Source: CAYPZL01 sp964415045 (lineage in GTDB: Bacteria; Planctomycetota; Phycisphaerae; Sedimentisphaerales; Anaerobacaceae). From it: DNA of 5,324 nt. Below are positions 1 through 5,255 of the stretch, in pieces (the first letter of the stretch is position 1; every line of letters begins with the position of its first letter). The notes beneath the pieces were generated by a model. The model made no database searches and was not told where the DNA came from. It saw only the letters and a list, made by a program, of their open reading frames with translations. The stretch covers positions 1-5,324 of the forward strand of contig CAYPZL010000283.1 in the NCBI GenBank assembly GCA_964415045.1. The letters are read 5' to 3'. The translations under genes were made by a program, and so were the position numbers.

Positions 1-64
1 CATTTTGCAAAACTCTACTTCCAATCCTCAATCGGTCCGACTGCGTCTTGCCAGGCCGGGCGCC
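1..64. other. Short gap downstream of the sulfatase gene
   Basis: This stretch follows the sulfatase stop codon on the minus strand. I see no hairpin with a T-run that would act as an intrinsic terminator, so the operon may continue beyond the left edge. A minus-strand ATG lies at the very edge (3 to 1), but the nearest purine-rich motif is too far away or too weak to support it as the next gene's start. Confidence 0.4.
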
Positions 65-1717
65 TCATCGCGCGTTCTTTCGGGCCAGGTAGGCGTGCGA
101 GATCTGTTTGGCCTTCTCGCGGTCGGCGGCGTCGTAGTCCCAGAACTCGTCAATGATCGCCTCGACCTGCGGGTAATCCTTCCCCGTGTCGCCGATGCGC
201 TTCCGCATCTTTGCCAGACGTGCTTTCAGCTCCCGGACGACGCTGGCATATTCCGGGTTGTCATATTGATTGACGACTTCGTGCGGGTCGTTCTTCAGAT
301 CGTACAGTTCCCAGCCGGGCGGGGTGCGATTCTCGCCCCGGTAGTTGCAGCCATAGTAGAAGATCAGCTTGTACTCCTTGGTGCGAATCCCGACGTGGCC
401 CGGGTTATCGTGGTGGGCCATGTGCATCCAGTAGCGATAGTACGCTTCCTTCTTCCAGCCTCTCGGCTCTTTGCCGGTAACACAGATTTCGTGGAAGCTC
501 CGCCCCTGCATGTACTTCGGCGTCGGGGCGCCCGCGAACGCCAGCATCGTCGGGCCATAATCGACGTTTTCGATAATCGCATCGGTCCGCGAGCCCGCGG
601 GAACGGCTTTCGGATAGCGAATCAGCCACGGCATGCGCATCGATTCCTCGTACATCCAGCGTTTGTCCATGTAGTCGTGCTCGCCTAACATGAAGCCCTG
701 GTCACCCGTGTAGATGATGACCGTGTTGTCCATCTGGCCGGTTTTCTCGAGATAGCCGAACAGCCGCTTGAGGTTGTCGTCCACGCCCTTGACGCAGCGC
801 AGGTAGTGCTTCAGGTACACGTTGTAGGCGGCTCGCTTGGCATCCTCGTCGCCGAGGGCCTCGTCGATCTTGTAGTGCTTGACGTAGTTGCGCCGGGGAT
901 TGCGCCGGCCGATGGACGTGCCGATGTGCGGCAGCAGTTCGTCGTTGTCCCCGCGGGTGGCGATGGACCCGAACTTCGGCTGGTCCCAGAGATTCTCCGG
1001 CTCGGGAATCTGCACGTCGGCCAGATAATCCTCGTAGCGCGGCGCGTACTGGAAGAAATCGTGCGGCGCCTTGTAGTGGTGCATCAGGAAGAACGGCTTG
1101 CTCCGGTCCCAGCCCTCTTTGAGCCATTTCAACGTGACGTCGGTGATGGCGTCCGACGAATGCATGCCGTTGAATTTGATCGTGTTCTTCGGCCAAGGCT
1201 TGGCGCCGCGCGTGCGGAATTCCGGGTCGAAGTACTTTCCCTGTCCCGGCAGCACGCAGTAGTAATCGAAATCAGCCGGTTCTTTCTTGAGGTGCCACTT
1301 GCCGACCATCGCGGTGTGATAGCCGGCCTTCTTCATCTCGATCGCCAGGTACTGCCGCCCGGGCTCGATGCCACCGCCGAGGTCGTACACGCCGTTGGTG
1401 TGCGCGTACTGCCCGGTCAGGATGCAGGCCCGGCTCGGCGCGCAGATCGAGTTGGTGCAGAACGCGTTCTCGAACAGCATCCCTTCCCGCGCCAGGCGGT
1501 CGATCGTGGGCGTCGGATTCAACCGCGCCAGACGGCCGCCGTACGCACCGATCGCCTGGGCGCAGTGGTCGTCGGACATGATGAACAAAATGTTAGGCCG
1601 CCGTCCCGGCTTCGCCCAGACGCGCCGCCCGGCACACGCCGCACCCACACCGCCTGCGAGAGCCTGGAGAAACCGTCGTCGCGTCAATTCGTGCCCTGCG
1701 CTTTTTGCGATGCCCAT
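65..1717 (-). CDS. Tat-exported S1-family sulfatase (arylsulfatase A type), formylglycine-dependent
   Basis: A 550-residue sulfatase that should hydrolyse a sulfate ester, probably on a sugar, in the periplasm or outside the cell. The N-terminus has a twin-arginine leader: TRRRFLQAL at residues 12-20, then an Ala/Gly-rich stretch to about residue 35. Visible family motifs are the calcium-binding Asp pair (SDDH, 48-51), the formylglycine site CAPSR (92-96, Cys92 being modified), GKWHL (139-143), HHYKAPHD (213-220), TGDQG (337-341) and GEHDYMDKRWMYEES (345-359, with Lys352). The C-terminal part (about 440-510) with LYDLKNDPHE resembles the DUF4976 tail common in these enzymes, and the length is typical. 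The NSICAPSR region resembles N-acetylglucosamine-6-sulfatase-like enzymes, but exact specificity is not readable. It lies 78 bp after the fucosidase on the same strand, so a shared operon and shared substrate are inferred. No formylglycine-generating enzyme is in the window. The start is supported by GAGGA six bases upstream. Confidence 0.95.
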   Translation of the reverse strand: MGIAKSAGHELTRRRFLQALAGGVGAACAGRRVWAKPGRRPNILFIMSDDHCAQAIGAYGGRLARLNPTPTIDRLAREGMLFENAFCTNSICAPSRACILTGQYAHTNGVYDLGGGIEPGRQYLAIEMKKAGYHTAMVGKWHLKKEPADFDYYCVLPGQGKYFDPEFRTRGAKPWPKNTIKFNGMHSSDAITDVTLKWLKEGWDRSKPFFLMHHYKAPHDFFQYAPRYEDYLADVQIPEPENLWDQPKFGSIATRGDNDELLPHIGTSIGRRNPRRNYVKHYKIDEALGDEDAKRAAYNVYLKHYLRCVKGVDDNLKRLFGYLEKTGQMDNTVIIYTGDQGFMLGEHDYMDKRWMYEESMRMPWLIRYPKAVPAGSRTDAIIENVDYGPTMLAFAGAPTPKYMQGRSFHEICVTGKEPRGWKKEAYYRYWMHMAHHDNPGHVGIRTKEYKLIFYYGCNYRGENRTPPGWELYDLKNDPHEVVNQYDNPEYASVVRELKARLAKMRKRIGDTGKDYPQVEAIIDEFWDYDAADREKAKQISHAYLARKNAR

Positions 1718-1723
1718 GATTCA

Positions 1724-1728
1724 TCCTC
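1724..1728 (-). promoter_or_regulatory. Ribosome binding site of the sulfatase gene
   Basis: On the minus strand GAGGA lies six bases before the ATG at 1717, which fixes the start and places the whole Tat leader in frame. A TTGACA lies further up in the 78 bp gap (about 1741-1746) but has no matching -10 box, so I do not call a separate promoter. Confidence 0.65.
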
Positions 1729-1795
1729 ACTGATCTGTGATGTCAAAATCCCTGTCACATTGCTTTCCGCATTGAAACAACGAGCGGCTCCGCGG

Positions 1796-3349
1796 TCAAC
1801 GGCCCAGATCGAGCCGCCCGTCGACCTCGATGCGGAAGGCGTAGGCCAGATCGTCCTCGTCGACGCCGTCGGGCATTTCGATGAACAAGCCGATGCCGTC
1901 GCGCCGCCACTGGACCGGCTTGTTCCCGTCGATCAGCGCGATCGATTCGATCCCGCCGGCGGCGATCTTCGTCTGATTGCTCAAGGTGGAAATTCGCAGC
2001 TTGCCCCCCTTGGGATAGCCCAGAACGATGGCGTACAGCGTGGAAGCGTCCTTGGAACGGGTGAAGCGGATGTCGGAAGCGTCGCAGTTGATGAACTTCC
2101 ATTGCCGGGCGCGGAGCTTGGTCTCGTCGCCCTCGCCGACGATCTTCCAGGGGCGGGTCGCGTAGATCGCCTCGCCGTTGGTCTTGAGCCACCGGCCCAT
2201 CTCCAGCATGGTCTTCTTCTGCTCTTCGGGGACGGAGCCGTCGGCCCTGGGCGAAAAGTTGAACAGCAGCCCCCCGCCGCGGGCGACGCGGTCGATCAGA
2301 CCGTCGATCACCTCGTTGGCGGTCTTGTACTTCTGGCCCTGCACGTAGCACCAGCCCCTGTAGCTGATCTTCATATCGTCGATCCACGGCCGGTCCACCC
2401 ACGCCAGGCGGTCGCGCCCTTCCTCGAACGTCAGCACGCCGTAATCGCGCGGGAAGTTGAAGATGCCCCGCGTCGGCAGCTTGTTGAGCACCTCCACCGG
2501 TTTGCCCCAGCTCAGGCTGCGGTTGTGGTAGTAGGCCAGCAGGTTCAGCGCGATCTGCTCCGACGCCGGCTCGTCGCGGAACAGCCCTCCGTCGAACCAC
2601 AGCAGGTCGGGGCGGTACTTGTCGATCACCTCGCGCACCTTCGCCTGCCACTCGCTGAGGAAATCTTCGTAGGTGCAACCGGCCAGGACGTTCCAGTACA
2701 GGTCCTTGTACTGCGGGTCGGTCAGGTCCCAGCCTTTGTTGCGGATGGCTTCGGCCTTCTGCGGATCGATCCGGCCGCCGAAGCCCCCTGCCGCCGGCAG
2801 GTACCAGTTGAACGTGCGGATGTGATGGAACGTCGCGACGGTCTTGAGCCCTTCGGCCCGCAGCGCCGCGACGTACTGGCCGTAACAGTCTCGCTTCGGG
2901 CCCATCTTGCCCGCGTTCCAGCGATTGACCTCGCTGTCCCAGAGCAGAAACCCGTCGTGGTGCACCACCGCCATGCCGGCGTACTTGGCGCCGGTCGCTT
3001 TCATCAGCCGGGCCCACTCGGCCGGGTCGTATTTTTCGGCCTTGAACAGCGGCACGAACTTGCGGTACCCGAACTCCTTCGGATCGCCGTACGTCTCGAC
3101 GTGGTGCTTGTGCACGTCGGACCCCTCATCGTACATCCGCTTGGCGTACCACTCGGTCTGGTACGCCGGCACGCAGTAGAGACCCCAATGCGTGTAGATT
3201 CCGAGCTTGGCGTCCAGAAGCCACTCGGGCGTCTCGTGCCCGCAGAGCGACTCCCACGTCGGCTCGAAAGCGTCCCGTCCGCAGGCGATCCCGCCGCAGG
3301 CGACCGGCAGCACAATGACCGTCAAATACAGGGCAATAGCATTCTTCAT
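1796..3349 (-). CDS. Exported GH29 alpha-L-fucosidase
   Basis: A 517-residue glycoside hydrolase family 29 enzyme, expected to release alpha-linked L-fucose from glycans with retention of configuration. Residues 1 to about 24 form a secretion signal (a short Lys start, then a hydrophobic core). Cys18 and Cys23 are present, but neither sits in a good lipobox, so lipoprotein anchoring is uncertain. The catalytic barrel shows KLGIYTHWGLYCVPAY (48-63, with the conserved HWG), the substrate-binding HHDGF (130-134), GPKRD (150-154) and DLLWFDGG (248-255), where Asp253 is the expected nucleophile. The barrel ends with the typical LLFNFSPRADG (361-371) and NGEAIYATRPW (391-401). Residues from about 405 to 517 look like the usual beta-rich C-terminal domain. 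The acid/base residue cannot be assigned by eye because its position varies in this family. It is the first gene of the probable operon with the sulfatase, and the start is backed by AGGAGA six bases upstream. Confidence 0.96.
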   Translation of the reverse strand: MKNAIALYLTVIVLPVACGGIACGRDAFEPTWESLCGHETPEWLLDAKLGIYTHWGLYCVPAYQTEWYAKRMYDEGSDVHKHHVETYGDPKEFGYRKFVPLFKAEKYDPAEWARLMKATGAKYAGMAVVHHDGFLLWDSEVNRWNAGKMGPKRDCYGQYVAALRAEGLKTVATFHHIRTFNWYLPAAGGFGGRIDPQKAEAIRNKGWDLTDPQYKDLYWNVLAGCTYEDFLSEWQAKVREVIDKYRPDLLWFDGGLFRDEPASEQIALNLLAYYHNRSLSWGKPVEVLNKLPTRGIFNFPRDYGVLTFEEGRDRLAWVDRPWIDDMKISYRGWCYVQGQKYKTANEVIDGLIDRVARGGGLLFNFSPRADGSVPEEQKKTMLEMGRWLKTNGEAIYATRPWKIVGEGDETKLRARQWKFINCDASDIRFTRSKDASTLYAIVLGYPKGGKLRISTLSNQTKIAAGGIESIALIDGNKPVQWRRDGIGLFIEMPDGVDEDDLAYAFRIEVDGRLDLGR

Positions 3350-3355
3350 CGCAAT

Positions 3356-3361
3356 TCTCCT
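3356..3361 (-). promoter_or_regulatory. Ribosome binding site of the fucosidase gene
   Basis: AGGAGA on the minus strand lies six bases before the ATG at 3349. This is a strong match and spacing, and it supports that start together with the signal peptide that follows. Confidence 0.75.
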
Positions 3362-3455
3362 GACACGGTTTTCTGAGGCTCGCCGGGCCCGAGCAACGCC
3401 CCGGCCGGTGGCGGCACCTGCCTGTTATTGACTCACCGTAGGCCGCCGATCATCG

Positions 3456-3461
3456 AGTATA
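3456..3461 (-). promoter_or_regulatory. Possible -10 box for the fucosidase-sulfatase operon
   Basis: TATACT on the minus strand matches five of six bases of the sigma70 -10 consensus and would start transcription near 3449, giving a leader of about 100 nt. The expected -35 position (17 bp upstream) is G-rich and does not match; TTGCCA occurs 22 bp upstream, which is too far. The palindrome CGATCATCG (3447-3455) would overlap the start point, and GGCAATTGTTGCC (3485-3497) lies just upstream; either could be a regulator site. No regulator gene is present nearby. Confidence 0.25.
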
Positions 3462-3713
3462 ACCGTTTGTCCCGCCCCCCGGATGGCAATTGTTGCCCAA
3501 AACATGACCATTCTTGACTTCCCTCTCGCCCCGCAGGCAGCGTATTGGGTCATCAGCGCTGCGCCTCCGGCGCGAAGTTGCGAAACCAAACTCGCCGGCC
3601 CGGTTTTTTTGCTTGAACTTCACGTCTCATCGGGCACTTTTTCCGGTGATACACCTGCTGCTTTGACGAACTGCTTCCTTGATACCCGCGACCGCATCAA
3701 CCGTGCCGTTGTG

Positions 3714-3734
3714 CGCCGGCGGCGAAGGCCGGCG
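3714..3734 (+). other. GC-rich hairpin upstream of the half-MBL gene
   Basis: CGCCGGC (3714-3720) and GCCGGCG (3728-3734) form a perfect 7-bp stem with a 7-nt GGCGAAG loop. No T-run follows, so it does not look like an intrinsic terminator. It sits about 57 bp before the ATG and may lie in the leader of that mRNA or be a remnant of a REP-like repeat. Confidence 0.4.
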
Positions 3735-3766
3735 GGAAATACAGAATTGGGATAGTAGCGTCAACA

Positions 3767-3787
3767 GGGGATTTCCCCGGGAGGTGA
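3767..3787 (+). promoter_or_regulatory. Strong Shine-Dalgarno with an abutting small stem-loop
   Basis: GGGAGGTGA (3779-3787) is a near-perfect anti-16S match, just before the ATG at 3791; the spacing is short if counted from the last matching base. Immediately upstream, GGGGA-TT-TCCCC (3767-3778) can form a 5-bp stem, with a tight 2-nt loop that would probably open by one pair. The TGA inside the Shine-Dalgarno (3785-3787) is in frame with the gene, so translation cannot begin further upstream. Confidence 0.7.
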
Positions 3788-3790
3788 AAC

Positions 3791-4297
3791 ATGGACGACA
3801 CATCCGTTCCCATCACCATCGACGACATGAAGCAGTTGCGCGATTTCAAATTCACTCGCTGCGACTACTTCACGGTCGAGTGCGACACGCCCTCGTTGGG
3901 CTGGACATTCGAGCTCGAGGGACGTCAGATCCCGCTTCTCATGGCCGGTGGCTCGGGCATCATCTTCCGCCCCTCCCCTGACGAAGCCCGGTTCACCAGT
4001 CCCGAGCAGATCGGAGCCAACATACCGGGCACGACGCAGGTCTTCAAAGTGCCCCACCACGGGTCCGTCAACGGGACGTTTGACAACGCGGGAGGCACGC
4101 CCTGGCTGGACCACTGCCCCCACGGAGCGAAGCTGGCGATCAGCAGTCACGTCCGCCCGCACACTCATCCAGATCAGGAGGTCATAAACGCCTTCGACGG
4201 CCAAGGGCGGCCCTACTACCGAACGGATCGACATCACCACCTTACGTTTTGCACCACGGATGGAAATACCGTCGACGTGAACTACTCTCACGTGTGA
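3791..4297 (+). CDS. Stand-alone C-terminal-half metallo-beta-lactamase-like protein (ComEC/Rec2 type), probably non-catalytic
   Basis: A 168-residue protein of unknown function, with no signal peptide or membrane segment. From about residue 80 it follows the last third of the MBL domain found at the end of ComEC/Rec2 and related hydrolases: VFKVPHHGS (84-92), AISSH (116-120), HTHP (124-127) and YYRTDR (142-147), ending in strands with DGNTVDV (157-163). Complete domains begin with an HxHxDH metal site and carry a GD aspartate before HHGS. Here the first is absent, and the matching stretch reads LLMAGGSG (49-56) without the aspartate. A His triplet (148-150) follows the TDR. The strong ribosome site and in-frame upstream stop indicate a complete short gene rather than a misread start. 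It diverges from the fucosidase operon and converges on the split-barrel gene. It could be a decayed gene, a binding protein, or a half-domain needing a partner. Fold resemblance is judged by eye; function is unknown. Confidence 0.8.
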   Translation: MDDTSVPITIDDMKQLRDFKFTRCDYFTVECDTPSLGWTFELEGRQIPLLMAGGSGIIFRPSPDEARFTSPEQIGANIPGTTQVFKVPHHGSVNGTFDNAGGTPWLDHCPHGAKLAISSHVRPHTHPDQEVINAFDGQGRPYYRTDRHHHLTFCTTDGNTVDVNYSHV

Positions 4298-4462
4298 GCC
4301 GCCGAGAATCGAAGCGACCCCGCGAACGACGGACGCCACGGCGGACAGGCTGATTCAAGCCCGCCCTCCATGAAGTAAACCGCCCGTTCCGTTCTCGGTC
4401 TGCGCTCACGTGTCTGCGAAAACATCCTGGCACGCGCATGGCAGCGACAGGCTGCGTTCTCA

Positions 4463-4501
4463 ACCCACGCGGAAGCACATCGCCTCCACAAGCGCGTGGG
4501 T
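4463..4501. repeat. 9-bp inverted repeat between convergent genes
   Basis: ACCCACGCG (4463-4471) and CGCGTGGGT (4493-4501) are perfectly complementary, with a 21-nt loop. It overlaps the first two bases of the REP-like element that follows. There is no T-run on either side, so it is at best a rho-independent-like stop without the tail, or part of the repeat unit. Confidence 0.5.
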
Positions 4502-4578
4502 CATTCCCGGCGCGCCGGAACTACAAGTCCGCGTCTTTCCGTGGTTGATCTCCGATTCCGGATCGCGTCCGGAATGAC
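4500..4578. repeat. REP/BIME-like element: two inverted palindromic units
   Basis: The element is bounded by GTCATTCC (4500-4507) and its exact reverse complement GGAATGAC (4571-4578). The left unit contains the perfect 12-bp palindrome CCGGCGCGCCGG (4507-4518). The right unit is an 8-bp hairpin, ATTCCGGA (4555-4562) with TCCGGAAT (4568-4575) and a TCGCG loop. The two units are imperfect inverted copies of each other around a spacer of about 34 bp. This head-to-head layout at convergent gene ends is typical of bacterial interspersed palindromic elements, which RAYT transposases mobilise in other bacteria. No RAYT gene is in the window, and copy number in the genome is unknown. Confidence 0.6.
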
Positions 4579-4602
4579 AGGAACGGCTGCGTGGGCCTTC
4601 GG

Positions 4603-4977
4603 TCAGGCGAGACGGTCGGCGCCGTTGTAGACGTCCTGGACCTGCATGACCACGGCCGCTACCCTCGGCAGTCTGTCGGAGACCCACTGCTGCATGTGCT
4701 CGAAAAGCGGCCCCTCGGTGAACCGTTGGGCCGTACCTTTCACCTGAAAGGAGCCCTTCTCCTCGTCCAGCACGACAAAGGCGATCTTGCCGTTATCCAG
4801 AATATTGTCTCGCGTCTTGTTCAGGTAGTTGTCCGCCATCAAGACGGTTTCGTCGTCGACGACCTTGAGATACTTGATGTAAATAACGTTGGGCGTTCCG
4901 TCCCGGTGGCTCGTCGCCACGGGAAAAACCTCTTGTTTCGCGATTGCGCTTTTCACTGCTTCTGACAATTTTGCCAT
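4603..4977 (-). CDS. Pyridoxamine 5'-phosphate oxidase family protein (FMN-binding split barrel)
   Basis: A 124-residue cytoplasmic protein of the small flavin-binding split-barrel group. It shows the usual order: a short N-terminal helix (LSEAVKSAIAKQ, 4-15), a first strand pair VFPVATSHRDGTPNV (17-31), then VVDDETVLMADN (39-50), YLNKTRDNI (51-59, with the Asn-Lys-Thr often seen near the FMN phosphate), IAFVVLDEEKGSFQVKGTAQ (65-84), and a final strand VVMQVQDVY (109-117). Relatives are annotated only broadly; binding of FMN or a related cofactor is expected by family, and the substrate is unknown. It is not a PdxH-length enzyme (about 210-220 residues), so vitamin B6 synthesis should not be assumed. 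The tail (NGADRLA) appears somewhat shorter than I recall for close relatives, which often continue with SPG-type residues. It starts after an AGGA about 10 bases upstream (4988-4991) and converges on the half-MBL gene. Confidence 0.9.
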   Translation of the reverse strand: MAKLSEAVKSAIAKQEVFPVATSHRDGTPNVIYIKYLKVVDDETVLMADNYLNKTRDNILDNGKIAFVVLDEEKGSFQVKGTAQRFTEGPLFEHMQQWVSDRLPRVAAVVMQVQDVYNGADRLA

Positions 4978-5029
4978 ACGATTCTAATCCTTTGCGTTGC
5001 CTGATGATACACTTCAACAATTTCCTTCA

Positions 5030-5058
5030 AGAATATAAGCCTAATCGCCAATTGACAA
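5030..5058 (-). promoter_or_regulatory. Probable sigma70-type promoter of the split-barrel gene
   Basis: On the minus strand TTGTCA (5058-5053) matches five of six -35 bases. The AT-rich stretch downstream offers TATATT (5037-5032, five of six, 15-bp spacing) or TATTCT (5035-5030, four of six, 17-bp spacing). Transcription would start near 5023, leaving a leader of about 45 nt before the ATG at 4977. It is the best promoter match in the window, found by eye only. Confidence 0.45.
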
Positions 5059-5140
5059 GACCCCTCTTCACATTCACGGTTCGTCGGGGCACTGCACAGG
5101 CGCCGATACGCGCAGATCCTCCGCGCCACGGGTCACGTGG

Positions 5141-5255
5141 CACGGATCACGGATTTCAAGCCACAGAGGGCACCGAGACCACCGAGAAACAATCAATCAT
5201 CAATAATCCTTCATCAATTCAGATGGCCACGGATTTACGCGGGATGAACACGGAT
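5141..5255. repeat. Four copies of CACGGAT in 115 bp
   Basis: CACGGAT occurs at 5141-5147 and 5148-5154 in direct tandem, and again at 5228-5234 and 5249-5255. The latter two lie in a degenerate phrase of the type CACGGATTTACGCGG / AACACGGATT. Such phrases are, as I recall, common as dispersed non-coding repeats in planctomycete, verrucomicrobial and some other environmental genomes; function is unknown. Confidence 0.6.
5161..5187. repeat. Three imperfect 9-bp tandem units (CCACAGAGG type)
   Basis: The units are CCACAGAGG (5161-5169), GCACCGAGA (5170-5178) and CCACCGAGA (5179-5187), directly adjacent. They sit between the two groups of CACGGAT copies, so both repeat types form one composite patch. 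It is far too short and irregular for a CRISPR array. Confidence 0.6.

Larger units (their letters stand above)
3350..3790. other. Divergent intergenic region without a supported gene
   Basis: About 440 bp lie between the fucosidase start and the divergent half-MBL gene. Open frames here have no family resemblance and no matching start signals. Visible structure includes GGCAA-TTG-TTGCC (3485-3497), the odd palindrome CGATCATCG (3447-3455), GCGCC-TCC-GGCGC (3561-3573), a run of seven T (3604-3610) after a GC-rich stretch, and a stronger hairpin at 3714-3734. No MBL N-terminal motif (HxHxDH) is encoded upstream of 3791 in any listed plus-strand frame. Confidence 0.6.
4298..4602. other. Convergent intergenic region with repeat structures, no gene
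   Basis: About 305 bp separate the stop codons of the two convergent genes. Open frames in the left part have no recognisable product and lack start signals. A weak 6-bp inverted repeat (CCGCCG at 4299-4304 with CGGCGG at 4339-4344) has a 34-nt loop and no T-run. The right part holds the inverted repeats listed separately, which are the only strong structure. No canonical intrinsic terminator is visible for either gene. Confidence 0.55.

Noticed and set aside
1..3. A minus-strand ATG at the left edge, considered as the start of a third operon gene.
   Set aside because: The GAGGA upstream is about 20 nt away, and no coding sequence is visible to test it.
5..688. A plus-strand open frame of 227 codons at the left end.
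   Set aside because: It is antisense to the C-terminal part of the sulfatase and has no family resemblance.
1755..3017. A minus-strand open frame of 420 codons overlapping the fucosidase in another frame.
   Set aside because: It is Arg/Gly/Pro-rich shadow coding within a well-supported gene.
806..3376. A plus-strand open frame of 856 codons covering most of the fucosidase and half of the sulfatase gene.
   Set aside because: It is antisense to two genes with intact catalytic motifs, has no recognisable domain, and is explained by GC-rich third codon positions suppressing stops on the opposite strand.
3604..3610. A T-run after GC-rich sequence, considered as an intrinsic terminator.
   Set aside because: The only stem that fits is 6 bp (3567-3572 with 3593-3598) with a 20-nt loop, it is not adjacent to the T-run, and no plus-strand gene precedes it.
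3483..3755. A plus-strand open frame of 90 codons upstream of the half-MBL gene, considered as a frameshifted N-terminal half.
   Set aside because: It has no HxHxDH or other MBL motif, ends in an Arg run, lacks a ribosome site, and the downstream gene has its own strong start.
5161..5187. Tandem short repeats considered as a CRISPR fragment.
   Set aside because: The units are 9 bp, imperfect and directly adjacent without spacers, and no cas gene is present.
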